From: Pseudomonadota bacterium
GTDB taxonomy: Bacteria; Pseudomonadota; Gammaproteobacteria; Steroidobacterales; Steroidobacteraceae
Direction of reading: 5' to 3'
Assembly: GCA_023433465.1 (NCBI GenBank)
Contig: JAEZCR010000144.1
Coordinates: 1-16,661 of the forward strand
DNA length: 16,661 nt
Shown here: positions 1 to 8,985 of the stretch, piece after piece
Layout of the letters: every line of letters starts with the position of its first letter
Position numbering within the stretch: the stretch's first letter is position 1
Translations under genes and position numbers: made by a program
Notes under the pieces: generated by a model
Databases searched by the model: none
Seen by the model: only the letters and a program-made list of their open reading frames with translations
What the model was told of the DNA's origin: nothing

Positions 1-60
1 CCCCCCCCCCCGGCGGGGGGGGGGGGCCCCCCCCCCCCCCCCCCCCCCACCGCGGCGCGC
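1..60. other. C/G homopolymer tract at the window edge
   Basis: The window opens with 11 C, GG, C, 12 G and 22 C before normal sequence resumes near base 49. The G run followed by the C run is self-complementary. Nothing coding can be read through it. Such a tract at the very end of a sequence is most simply a sequencing or assembly artefact at a contig end. A genuine G-rich structure is possible but less likely. The TetR gene ends only a few bases inside it and is not affected. Confidence 0.8.
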
Positions 61-63
61 GGG

Positions 64-693
64 TCAGTTGATCGCGGACACCAGCCGGAACGCGCGCTCG
101 AGTTGCTGCTTGAAAACCGGGTCCTCGAGCTGTAGCGGCCCGGGCTGGTTGAGCAGCGTGTTGTTCAAGGTCCCGCGCACAACCTGGAACGCGAAGCGGA
201 TCTGCTCCGCCTCCTTTTCGTTGAGCGGCCGGCCCAGCAGCGCCGCATAACGCTCGAGAAATCGCTTCACCGACTGCCGCCCCATCTCGCGGAAGTCCTC
301 CCAGAAATCCGGCTCCGCCACGCTCTTGCGCAGCGCGGCCCGCCAGAAGTTGGCGTGGCCGACGACCACGGAGAGCTCGCGAGCGAGCGCGCGTTCGACC
401 AGCGAATCGCGGGTCGTGTCGTCGTACAGGCCCTCGAGATCGCTGCGGCGCTGCGCTCGAAAGCTCTCCGCGATGGCGAGGAAATACTGGTCCTTGTCCA
501 CGAACCGCACGTAGAACGAACCCACCGAACATCCCGCGGCGCGCGCGATGTCGGCCACCGAGAGCTCGTCGAATTGCTTGCGGCGCAACAACTTGAAGCC
601 GGCCGCGAGCAGCCGGTCACGGGTCTCGCGCGCCCGCGATTGCTTGACCGGATGACTGCCGCGCACCGTCTTCTCAGGAATTTCTTGACTCAT
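64..693 (-). CDS. TetR/AcrR-family transcriptional repressor
   Basis: A 209-residue protein of typical TetR length. The N-terminal third is the DNA-binding three-helix domain: helix 1 around residues 22-37, then the helix-turn-helix at about 45-67, with the family hallmark VGSFYVRFVDKDQYF at 57-71. The C-terminal two thirds are helical, with no ligand recognisable by eye. Start: ATG at 691-693 with only a weak AGG upstream. The gene is divergent from the sulfatase/TonB-receptor pair and separated from it by a region with two copies of a palindromic site (696-736). Autoregulation and repression of that pair are therefore likely (inference). The inducer is unknown; a ligand related to the sulfated substrate is possible. 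Family assignment is secure, target assignment is by position. Confidence 0.93.
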   Translation of the reverse strand: MSQEIPEKTVRGSHPVKQSRARETRDRLLAAGFKLLRRKQFDELSVADIARAAGCSVGSFYVRFVDKDQYFLAIAESFRAQRRSDLEGLYDDTTRDSLVERALARELSVVVGHANFWRAALRKSVAEPDFWEDFREMGRQSVKRFLERYAALLGRPLNEKEAEQIRFAFQVVRGTLNNTLLNQPGPLQLEDPVFKQQLERAFRLVSAIN

Positions 694-695
694 AA

Positions 696-736
696 CCTGA
701 ATGCGTGTTCATATTTTTTCTGAATACCGATTCATA
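696..736. promoter_or_regulatory. Twin palindromic operator in the tetR/sulfatase divergent promoter
   Basis: Two 18-bp sites, 696-713 (CCTGAATGCGTGTTCATA) and 719-736 (TCTGAATACCGATTCATA), match at 13 of 18 positions and repeat with a 23-bp period. Each is an inverted repeat: TGAA-N6-TTCA in the first, TGAAT-N4-ATTCA in the second. The second overlaps TATAAA at 735-740, a plausible -10 element for the sulfatase operon, so binding there would block transcription. The first lies 3 bp upstream of the tetR start codon. Position, dyad symmetry and duplication fit binding of two TetR dimers; this is inference, since no binding data are available. Confidence 0.7.
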
Positions 737-788
737 TAAATCATGAACCGGCCTGGCGCCCCGAGGCGCAGGTGCAAGTCTTCATGGC

Positions 789-796
789 AGGGGGAG
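789..796 (+). promoter_or_regulatory. Ribosome binding site fixing the sulfatase start
   Basis: AGGGGGAG ends 3 bases before the ATG at 800, with its G-rich core about 5-8 bases away. An upstream in-frame ATG at 743 has no comparable site and lies next to the operator region. It would also add 19 residues ahead of an otherwise ordinary Tat signal peptide. The start at 800 is therefore preferred. Confidence 0.75.
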
Positions 797-799
797 TCG

Positions 800-2221
800 A
801 TGCAACCTAGGCGGCGGGCGAGGTCAGCGGCCGGGCGCCGGGCGCTCACGCGCCGGCAATTGCTCGCGGGCTCACTGGCGGGCGGGCTGGGCCTGGGCCT
901 CGCCGCGCGTGGCGTCGGAGCGAGCACCGGACGCGTGAAGCAGCCGAACATCGTCTTCCTGCTCGCCGACGATCTCGGCATCGCGGACCTGAGTTGCTAC
1001 GGCCGACAATTTTCCACGCCTCGCATCGATTCCATCGCCCGGCAGGGCGTGTTGCTCACGCAGGCTTATTCGAGCTCGCCGGTGTGCTCGCCGACCCGCG
1101 TTGCGTTGATGACCGGGCGTTATCCGGGGCGTTTGCGCGTGGGGCAGGACGAACCGCTGGGGACGGAGCGCGAAGGAAGGATCGGTCTGCCCACGGACAT
1201 CCCGACGCTGCCGTCGCTGTTGCGCCAGGCGGGCTATCGCACGTCCTTGTTCGGCAAGTGGCACCTGGGGAAGCCCCCGGAGTTCGGTCCCCTCAAGAGC
1301 GGCTATGACCGTTTCTTCGGGATGTACGGCGGTTATTCGTTCTACTTCGGGCACGGCATGGACGACCCGAGCCCCATCATCGACGGGGAGCGCATCCTCA
1401 CCGACCACGGCTATCTCACCGATCTGCTCGCCGACAAGGCCATCGAAGAGCTCGAGGCCGGCGCGCGCGCGGCAAAGCCGATGTTTCTCAGCCTGCACTT
1501 CAACGCGGTTCACTGGCCGTGGGAAGGACCGGACGACGCCGGGCTGTCGACGGCGATCGGAGAGCCCGTGCATCGCGACGGCGGATCGCTCGGGAAATAC
1601 CGCGAGATGCTCGAGAGCCTCGACCGCAATGTCGGCCGCGTGCTCGACGCGATCGCGGCGCTGGGGATCGCGCGCGACACGCTCGTGGTCTTCACGAGCG
1701 ACAACGGTGGCGAGCGCTTCTCGGACACGTGGCCGTTCACGGGCATGAAGGGCGAGTTGCTCGAAGGCGGGATCCGCGTGCCGGTGCTCGCGAGCTGGCC
1801 GGGACGCATACGCACAGGTACGCGCAGCGAGCAGCTCGCCGTGACTCACGACTGGCTGCCGACGCTGCTCGCGGCCGCGGGGGCCGCGCCCGACGCCGAC
1901 TACCCCACGGATGGCGAGAACCTGCTGCCGGCGCTGACCGGCGATGCGCCGCCGCGCGACCGCGCGCTCTACTGGCGCTACAAGGCCAACGACCAGGCCG
2001 CCGTGCGCGCCGGCGACTGGAAATACCTGCGCCTCGGCGGGCGCGAACATCTCTTCGACGTCGTGGCCGATCCGCGCGAGCGGGTCGAGTTGCGCGAAAA
2101 GCATCCAAGGGAATTCGAGCGCCTCAAGCGCCTGTACGAAACCTGGAACGCGCAGATGCCGGCGTATGCCGACGACGCACGCAGCTACGACGTGCGCACC
2201 GGCACCGCGGACCGTTACTGA
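800..2221 (+). CDS. Tat-exported type I (formylglycine) sulfatase
   Basis: A 473-residue sulfate ester hydrolase of the alkaline-phosphatase superfamily (S1 type). Residues 13-41 form a twin-arginine-type signal (arginine pairs at 13-14 and 18-19, then a Leu/Gly/Ala-rich core), so the folded enzyme probably works in the periplasm. Expected active-site residues are present: D57 and D58 (LLADDLG), C96-S-P-T-R100, the CxPxR signature whose Cys becomes formylglycine, K153 and H155 (GKWHLG), H238, D301 and N302 (TSDNGG), and K317. The C-terminal subdomain ends near residue 473 with no anchor. The next gene, a TonB receptor, starts 17 bp later, implying an operon. No formylglycine-generating enzyme is visible here, so maturation must depend on a gene elsewhere. 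Family is secure; the substrate (polysaccharide, steroid or other sulfate ester) cannot be read from sequence. Confidence 0.93.
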   Translation: MQPRRRARSAAGRRALTRRQLLAGSLAGGLGLGLAARGVGASTGRVKQPNIVFLLADDLGIADLSCYGRQFSTPRIDSIARQGVLLTQAYSSSPVCSPTRVALMTGRYPGRLRVGQDEPLGTEREGRIGLPTDIPTLPSLLRQAGYRTSLFGKWHLGKPPEFGPLKSGYDRFFGMYGGYSFYFGHGMDDPSPIIDGERILTDHGYLTDLLADKAIEELEAGARAAKPMFLSLHFNAVHWPWEGPDDAGLSTAIGEPVHRDGGSLGKYREMLESLDRNVGRVLDAIAALGIARDTLVVFTSDNGGERFSDTWPFTGMKGELLEGGIRVPVLASWPGRIRTGTRSEQLAVTHDWLPTLLAAAGAAPDADYPTDGENLLPALTGDAPPRDRALYWRYKANDQAAVRAGDWKYLRLGGREHLFDVVADPRERVELREKHPREFERLKRLYETWNAQMPAYADDARSYDVRTGTADRY

Positions 2222-2238
2222 GACTTCAAGGGGGAAAC

Positions 2239-4602
2239 ATGGACAATCGATGGAACAAGGTCGGCGGGCGTGCGCCGTTGTGCGGCCTCGCCGTGCTGAC
2301 GATCGGCGCGCCAGCGCTCGCGGAGCAGGACCCGGTCACCGCGCTCGAAGAGGTCGTGGTCACCGCGCAGAAGCGCGAGCAGAACGTCCAGGACGTGCCG
2401 ATCGCGATCGATGCGCTCTCGCGCGATACGCTGCTCGCGCAGCGCGTCACCGGCTCCGACGACCTGATCAAACTACTGCCGAACCTGAGCCTCAAGACGG
2501 CCTCCTCCGTGAACTCGGGCTTCGCGATCCGCGGCGTGGGCACCAACAACTTCCACCTCACGGCGCAGCAGGCCGTGGGCATGTACTTCGACGAGATCTC
2601 GCAGGTCACGCCATTCACGAGCCAGCTCGGTTTGTTCGACATGGAGCGCGTGGAGGTGCTGCGGGGACCGCAGAACACGCTGTTCGGCCGCAATACCACG
2701 GGTGGCGCGGTGAACTTCATCACGCGCCGGCCGGACCCCGAGGAGGGCACGAATGGTTACGCGCAGGTGAACGTCGGCAACTTCGACAAGCTCGACGGAG
2801 AAGGCGCGTTCGGATTCGCGATCGGCGACCAGTTCGCGGTGCGCGCGGCCGCGCAGATCCAGAACCGCAAGGGCGTGTATCGCGACGTGCTCGCGGGCAC
2901 ACGCATCGGCAGCACGGAGCGCCAGTCCGCGCGCCTCGGCTTCGCGTGGGTGCCCTCCGAGAGCACCAACGCGCTGCTGTCCTTCCACTACGGCAACAGC
3001 GACGGCAGCCGGGTGCCGCGCAAGGCGACGGGGCGCTTCCTCGCCGACGGCACGACCCTGTGCAACGACGTCAACAACTCCGGCCAGGACCAGTTCGACG
3101 GCATGACGGATTGCTTCGCGCGCAACAAGGCCGGCGCGCTGTTCAACCCGTCACGGCCGGGTTGGCGCGAGGCCTATGACGCGGCCAACAACACGGCGTC
3201 GGTGAAACTCGAAGGCGGGCTGCTGCGGTTCGAACACGACTTCGGTCCGGTGAGCCTCGTGAGTCTCACGGGTTACGATGAAGTCCACCAGCATCTTGCC
3301 GACGAGTCCGGTGGTTTGCCGTACATCCAGTTCCAGGCGCTGCAGGAAGGTTCGTACCAGACGTTCTCGCAGGAGCTGCGGCTGAGCTCGAACGGCGACG
3401 GCAAGTTCAAGTGGATAGGCGGCCTGTTCTACTCCCACGAGAACGATCATTTCGCGACCACCGCGCGCAACAACGCGGTGGGTCCGCCGACGCTCTCGGT
3501 GGTGCCGACCGCGATCCTCAACCAGCGCGGCGACGTGTATTCGGCGTACGCGCAGGTCGACATCGCGCTCACCGAGCGGTTCAACATGAACGTCGGCCTG
3601 CGTTACACGGACGACAAGAAGACTGGCGACACGACGGTCGTGGCCATGTTCGACACGGACACCGGGCTCGCGACGGGCACGCGGCTGCCGATGGACTTCC
3701 TGTACGGCCGCGACTTCGTACTTGCGCGCGAGAACAGCTTCCCGGTCGCGTGCGCGCCGGGCGTGGTGCCGTGTTCGGGGCCGTGGAAACAGGTTGCGCA
3801 GGACTTCAGCAAGACGGCCGGCAAGATCGGCTTCGACTATCATTTTGGCGAGAATGTGATGGCCTACGCGAGTTACTCGACGGGCTTCAAGGCCGGGTCG
3901 TTCGATACGCGGGCACAGGCGGTGTTGCTCGGCACGGGCGATATCCCGGTGAAACCCGAGGAGCTCGTGGCCTACGAAGTGGGACTCAAGAGCGAGCTGC
4001 TGGACCGTCGCATGCTGCTGAACGCCAGCGTGTTCTATTACGACTGGAAGGATCTGCAGACCTTCGCGACGGTGCCGGGGATAGGCCCCGCGTTCCTGAA
4101 CCTGCCGAAGTCGCGGCTCATCGGCCAGGAGCTCGAGATGCAGTTCGCGCCGGGCGCGGACTGGCGCATTCGCCTCGCGGCGGCGCACCTCGACACCGAG
4201 GTCACCGACGTCGGCACGCTCGGTCCCGACGCGGCGATCGAAGGCGCGCCGCTGTCACAGGCGCCGGAGTGGAGCTTCAACGCCAATCTGTCGAAAAGCT
4301 TCGTGATGGGTGCGGATCAGCGGCTCACGCTGAATGCCGGCGCGCGTTACCAGGCGGAGCAGTGGGGCACGATGAACGAGCGCCCGAACACGTTCGTCGA
4401 CGAGACGTTGTTCGTCGACGCGTCGGCGGCGTACGTGTTCGGGCAGGAAGGCCGTTACTCGCTCACCGCCTGGGGTGAGAACCTGACCTCCGAGAAGACC
4501 TGCTTCGTGCTCGGAGACCTCGACGGTTTCACCTGGACCAACGCGTGCCAGCCCAACGAGGGCACGGCCCTCTACGGCCTCACGCTAGGCGTGAGGTTCT
4601 GA
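2239..4602 (+). CDS. TonB-dependent outer-membrane receptor
   Basis: A 787-residue receptor that would import a large or scarce ligand across the outer membrane using TonB energy. Residues 1-28 are a signal peptide with likely cleavage after ALA. The mature N-terminus carries LEEVVVTAQKREQNVQDVPI (about 36-55), the start of the plug in the FecA/CirA-like class common in sulfatase-linked and sphingomonad/Steroidobacter receptors. The plug continues with VEVLRGPQNTLFGRNTTGGA, followed by a long beta-barrel of alternating Tyr/Phe-rich strands. The C-terminus is LYGLTLGVRF, with the terminal Phe used for BAM recognition. Start: ATG with AAGGGGG 4 bases upstream. It shares an operon with the sulfatase, suggesting a sulfated ligand (inference). 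The stop codon directly abuts a large inverted repeat, but the protein is not truncated. The ligand is unknown; siderophore uptake is less likely given the neighbour. Confidence 0.95.
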   Translation: MDNRWNKVGGRAPLCGLAVLTIGAPALAEQDPVTALEEVVVTAQKREQNVQDVPIAIDALSRDTLLAQRVTGSDDLIKLLPNLSLKTASSVNSGFAIRGVGTNNFHLTAQQAVGMYFDEISQVTPFTSQLGLFDMERVEVLRGPQNTLFGRNTTGGAVNFITRRPDPEEGTNGYAQVNVGNFDKLDGEGAFGFAIGDQFAVRAAAQIQNRKGVYRDVLAGTRIGSTERQSARLGFAWVPSESTNALLSFHYGNSDGSRVPRKATGRFLADGTTLCNDVNNSGQDQFDGMTDCFARNKAGALFNPSRPGWREAYDAANNTASVKLEGGLLRFEHDFGPVSLVSLTGYDEVHQHLADESGGLPYIQFQALQEGSYQTFSQELRLSSNGDGKFKWIGGLFYSHENDHFATTARNNAVGPPTLSVVPTAILNQRGDVYSAYAQVDIALTERFNMNVGLRYTDDKKTGDTTVVAMFDTDTGLATGTRLPMDFLYGRDFVLARENSFPVACAPGVVPCSGPWKQVAQDFSKTAGKIGFDYHFGENVMAYASYSTGFKAGSFDTRAQAVLLGTGDIPVKPEELVAYEVGLKSELLDRRMLLNASVFYYDWKDLQTFATVPGIGPAFLNLPKSRLIGQELEMQFAPGADWRIRLAAAHLDTEVTDVGTLGPDAAIEGAPLSQAPEWSFNANLSKSFVMGADQRLTLNAGARYQAEQWGTMNERPNTFVDETLFVDASAAYVFGQEGRYSLTAWGENLTSEKTCFVLGDLDGFTWTNACQPNEGTALYGLTLGVRF

Positions 4603-4713
4603 AAATCGGGGACAGATTTATTTATTGACGATAACGACGTGGCACCTTCGCTGGTGCAGGCCACTGCACGTATCGTCAATAAATAAATCTGTCCCCGATT
4701 TTCGTCCCCGATT
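4602..4713. repeat. Large REP/MITE-like inverted repeat
   Basis: Two 32-bp arms, 4602-4633 and 4671-4702, are exact reverse complements. Each begins from the outside with AAAATCGGGGACAGATTTAT. The 37-bp centre holds a second, imperfect hairpin: GTGGC at 4639-4643 can pair with GCCAC at 4660-4664, and ACC with GGT inside it. A further partial end copy (CGTCCCCGATTT) follows at 4703-4714. The element fills the whole gap between two convergent stop codons. No U-tract follows, but such a stable hairpin could still terminate or protect both transcripts. The GGGGACAGA end resembles short palindromes seen near REP-associated (Y1) transposases in gammaproteobacteria; this comparison is from memory and unverified. 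No transposase is present in the window. Confidence 0.9.
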
Positions 4714-6054
4714 TCAAAGCGCAGGGCGGGTCAGGTTCTCATGGCCGTTCGGTCGCGCGACGACATCGTCTTCGATGCGCACGCCGCCGAACGGCTTCAG
4801 CTGCTCGACGCGTTTCCACTCGATCATGCGGCCGAGTGGTTTGGCGCGTGCCTCTTCCAGCAACTGGCCGATGAAATAGAACCCGGGTTCGACCGTCACG
4901 ACGAAACCGTCCTCGAGCTTGCGCGTGAGCCGCAGGAATGGATGGTCGTACGGTCGCTCGATGACGCCGCCGCCGGCCTCGCGCTGCAATCCGCCCACGT
5001 CGTGCACCTGCAGGCCGAGCAGGTGGCCGATGCCGTGTGGGTAGAACACGCTCGTCAGACCCGTGCCGGCGGCCTCGTCCGCGCTCACGTTGATCACACC
5101 GATCTCATGCAGGAACTCGCTGATCGCGCGATACGAGGCGGCGTGAAAGTCGCGCCAGTCGAGCCCCACGCGCACCTGCGCGCAAAGCGTGAGCTGCAGC
5201 TCGTCGAAACGCCGGATGATCGCCGCGAACTCGGGATCGGAGAAGGAATGCGTGCGCGTGATGTCGCTCGCGTAGCCGCCGAACTCGGCTCCCGCGTCGA
5301 TCAGCAGCGAATGCGGCTTCGCCGGTCGCGCCCGCTGCTGAACCTGGTAGTGCAGCACCGCGCCGCCTTCGTCGAGCGCGACGATGGGGTTGTATGGAAG
5401 CTCGCACTCCCGTAACCCGCAAGCCGCCATGAACGCGAGCGCGATCTCGAACTCGCTGCCGCCCGCGCGAAACGCCTTCTCCGCGGCGACGTGTCCGCGC
5501 GCTCCGAGCACGTTCGCCTCGCGCAGGCATGCGATTTCGTAGGGCGTCTTGGCCGCGCGTCCGTAGTCGAGCTGCGCGATCAGGTGTTCGGGATTGATCG
5601 CCGCCGGACCCCAGGACAACAAGTCGTTGAACGGCGCGCCGATGAAGGCGGTCCTCGACAGATCCTTGGGCAACGCGGCGCGCGATGACGCGCGATCGGG
5701 ACAACTCACGATTTCGAAGGCGTCCGTCCAGTAATCCCGCGGCAGCTCGGGCGACTTGTGCCAGTAGTCAGCCGGTTGGTGGATCAGGAGCCGCGGCTTG
5801 CGGCCGGGCGTGAAGAACACGAATGAATCGGGCGCGTCGGCAAGCGGCGCCCAGGCCTTGAAGGGACCCTGCGGGCGGAACGGCAGGTGTTGATCGTCCA
5901 GGAACAAGGGTGGGGGGGTACCGGCATGCACGAGCAGCGACTCGTACCCCGTGGCCGCGAGCGCCGCGGCGGCGCGTCGCTGCACCACCTCGAGGTGCGC
6001 GGTGAAAAGCTGCTTCCATCCGGTCACGTTCTGTTCAATGGCGAGTGAATTCAT
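4714..6054 (-). CDS. pepQ: Xaa-Pro dipeptidase (proline dipeptidase), M24B family
   Basis: A 446-residue cytoplasmic metallopeptidase that cleaves Xaa-Pro dipeptides, completing peptide breakdown; some family members also hydrolyse organophosphate esters. Length and sequence follow E. coli PepQ (443 residues) throughout, including FLDDQHLPF, the creatinase-like N-terminal domain and the pita-bread catalytic domain. Probable dinuclear metal ligands are D253 and D264 (LLIDAGAEFGGYASDITRT), H344 within PHGIGHLLGL, E389 (TVEPGFYF) and E428 (GGVRIEDDV). Start: ATG at 6052-6054 with a poor ribosome site. A GTG nine codons downstream would match the E. coli N-terminus and is a possible alternative. 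The gene is convergent with the TonB receptor and ends where the inverted repeat begins. There is no evident functional link to its neighbours; a housekeeping role is likely. Confidence 0.95.
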   Translation of the reverse strand: MNSLAIEQNVTGWKQLFTAHLEVVQRRAAAALAATGYESLLVHAGTPPPLFLDDQHLPFRPQGPFKAWAPLADAPDSFVFFTPGRKPRLLIHQPADYWHKSPELPRDYWTDAFEIVSCPDRASSRAALPKDLSRTAFIGAPFNDLLSWGPAAINPEHLIAQLDYGRAAKTPYEIACLREANVLGARGHVAAEKAFRAGGSEFEIALAFMAACGLRECELPYNPIVALDEGGAVLHYQVQQRARPAKPHSLLIDAGAEFGGYASDITRTHSFSDPEFAAIIRRFDELQLTLCAQVRVGLDWRDFHAASYRAISEFLHEIGVINVSADEAAGTGLTSVFYPHGIGHLLGLQVHDVGGLQREAGGGVIERPYDHPFLRLTRKLEDGFVVTVEPGFYFIGQLLEEARAKPLGRMIEWKRVEQLKPFGGVRIEDDVVARPNGHENLTRPAL

Positions 6055-6242
6055 GAGCTGATTCTATGCGTCGGTCTCATCCTCCGAGGGATTGACGCAG
6101 TGCAACAAACCCTGATTTTTCCGAGCTTGCGTTCAACCTTGCGATGATCGTTGGTCACGATTCGATCAGCGTCTGACTAATGACTGTCGCCAACTGCGGA
6201 CAAAAATGTCGCGAGTTTCAAATGGTTTGAGGAATCGCTAAG

Positions 6243-6279
6243 ATCGCGCTCGCGATGCAAGTCGCAACAAACGTTTGTT
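6243..6279. promoter_or_regulatory. Two 14-bp palindromes upstream of the Ala-rich lipoprotein
   Basis: ATCGCG-CT-CGCGAT (6243-6256) and the perfect palindrome AACAAACGTTTGTT (6266-6279) lie side by side, their centres 23 bp apart. They are about 40-75 bases upstream of the ATG at 6319. The 264-bp gap between pepQ and this gene (6055-6318) is AT-richer than its surroundings and holds nothing else I can support. The palindromes could be protein-binding sites or lie in the 5' leader. No convincing -35/-10 pair was identified, so the role is inferred from position and symmetry only. Confidence 0.4.
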
Positions 6280-6318
6280 TGGTCTCACTTACCACTAGAA
6301 AATTTGGGGTACCCCTAC

Positions 6319-6597
6319 ATGAAGATTAAAGTCGCTCTCGCCGCGTCGATCGCGGCCCTCGCGCTGATGGCCTGCAGCAAGCAGGAAGCCGCTTCGACGG
6401 AAGCCGCTGCCGCTCCGGCCGCTGAAGAAGCCGCTGCCGCCGCGTCGGATGCCGCCGCTGCCGCCACGGATGCCGCCGATGCCGCGACGGATGCCGCCGC
6501 TGCTGCGACGGACGCCGCTGCCGCTCCGGCCGATGCCGCTGCCGCTCCGGCCGACGGCGCTGCCGCTCCGGCTCCGGCGGAGACGCCGGCGCAGTAA
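6319..6597 (+). CDS. Small Ala/Asp heptad-repeat lipoprotein
   Basis: A 92-residue predicted lipoprotein of unknown function. Lys residues at positions 2 and 4 precede a hydrophobic stretch and a lipobox ending LMAC, with C19 as the lipidation site; S20 suggests outer-membrane sorting. The mature part is almost entirely Ala with regularly placed Asp. Six consecutive heptads of the type [S/T/A]DAAAA[A/P] span residues 43-84, moving from Ala-rich to Ala/Pro-rich, with an acidic and proline-rich tail. Ala-rich heptads favour a helix with Asp on one face, giving way to a stiff Pro-containing segment, perhaps a spacer between membrane and cell wall (inference). Start: ATG at 6319. A TTG five codons upstream is possible but overlaps the GGGG that may serve as ribosome site. 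A strong terminator follows, so it is probably transcribed alone. Confidence 0.8.
   Translation: MKIKVALAASIAALALMACSKQEAASTEAAAAPAAEEAAAAASDAAAAATDAADAATDAAAAATDAAAAPADAAAAPADGAAAPAPAETPAQ
6445..6570 (+). repeat. 21-bp tandem repeat, six copies, in the lipoprotein gene
   Basis: Six in-frame 21-bp units encode the heptads of residues 43-84. The last three are most alike (6511-6531, 6532-6552, 6553-6573 in a shifted register), each carrying GCGCTGCCGCTCCGGC or a near variant. The similarity suggests recent duplication by slippage, so copy number may differ between strains. Confidence 0.85.
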
Positions 6598-6641
6598 TCG
6601 ATCTTTCGATTATTGCCTCGAGCCATCAGGCTCAATGACGG

Positions 6642-6684
6642 CCCGGGCAGTACGTAACAACGTCTGCCCGGGTTTTGTCTTTTC
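6642..6684 (+). terminator. Rho-independent terminator after the Ala-rich lipoprotein
   Basis: CCCGGGCAG (6642-6650) pairs perfectly with CTGCCCGGG (6664-6672). The stem extends inward by ACG/CGT around one bulged T. TTTTGTCTTTT follows at once. This separates the lipoprotein transcript from the GNAT gene. A smaller GAGCC/GGCTC hairpin at 6620-6633 precedes it. Confidence 0.92.
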
Positions 6685-6715
6685 TGGATGTCGTTTTTGT
6701 TAGAGGGGCTTTCGC

Positions 6716-7242
6716 GTGACGGTCAGTGTTCGAGATGCCCGCGGCGCCGCCCGCGATCGTGAATGGATAGAGCGCGCCTACCGCGACTATCTCGACGATC
6801 TCTCGCCCCTCAACACGGGCGTCTTCAGCACGACCTCGCTGGGCGAGATCGGCTACAGCGAATCCGACCAGCTCGCGCGCTGGTTCGGCGACTCGACCGT
6901 CAATCCACTCATCATCCTGCGCGGCGCGGATCCCGCCGGCTTCGCGATGGTCGCGCGTGGCGCGATGCCCGGCCGTCCGCCCGTCGACTACCGCATGGCG
7001 GAGTTCTTCGTCGCCCGCGCATTCCGGCGCCGTGGAGTCGGTCGTTCCGCCGTCGAGCTGATCCTCGACCGCTTCGCGGGACGCTGGGAGATCACCGAAT
7101 ACCTGCGCAACCCGGTAGCCGTGTCGTTCTGGCGCCGCGTCGTGGCTAACTACACCCAGGGGCGATACCAGGAGCGCGTCACGAACGGCGAAGTGCGCCA
7201 GGTGTTCGACTCCGGCAACTCGCGCGCCGCGAGCGCCACGAA

Positions 7243-7246
<4 letters not shown>
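6716..7246 (+). CDS. GNAT-family N-acetyltransferase
   Basis: A 176-residue protein with the GCN5-related fold, expected to move an acetyl group from acetyl-CoA to an amine. The acetyl-CoA pyrophosphate loop is visible as RRRGVGRSA at 104-112 (R/QxxGxG/A motif). It follows the beta-strand AEFFVARAF and precedes a helix. A later stretch, EITEYLRNPVAVSFWRRVV (126-144), fits motif B with the usual Asn and aromatic residues. The N-terminal half is acidic and variable and gives no substrate clue. Start: GTG at 6716 with AGAGGGG 7 bases upstream. The stop overlaps the start of the following gamma-glutamyltransferase-like gene by 4 bases, so the two are translationally coupled. Peptide or amino-acid derivatives are therefore plausible substrates (inference). 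Confidence 0.88.
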
Positions 7247-8970
<1,724 letters not shown>

Positions 8971-8985
8971 CGGGACCGCTCAGCC

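Noticed and set aside
872..2104. Long open frame (410 codons) on the minus strand across the sulfatase gene
   Set aside because: It is antisense to a well-supported sulfatase, is rich in Arg/Ala/Glu as expected for high-GC shadow frames, and shows no recognisable domain.
3151..4188. 345-codon minus-strand frame across the TonB receptor
   Set aside because: Composition is Arg/His/Val-rich shadow coding, opposite a continuous beta-barrel. No ribosome site or motif was seen.
6054..6085. Nine-codon leader frame ending on the pepQ start (ATGA overlap, minus strand)
   Set aside because: The GGAGG is directly adjacent to its ATG, too close for initiation, and the peptide has no attenuator-like content.
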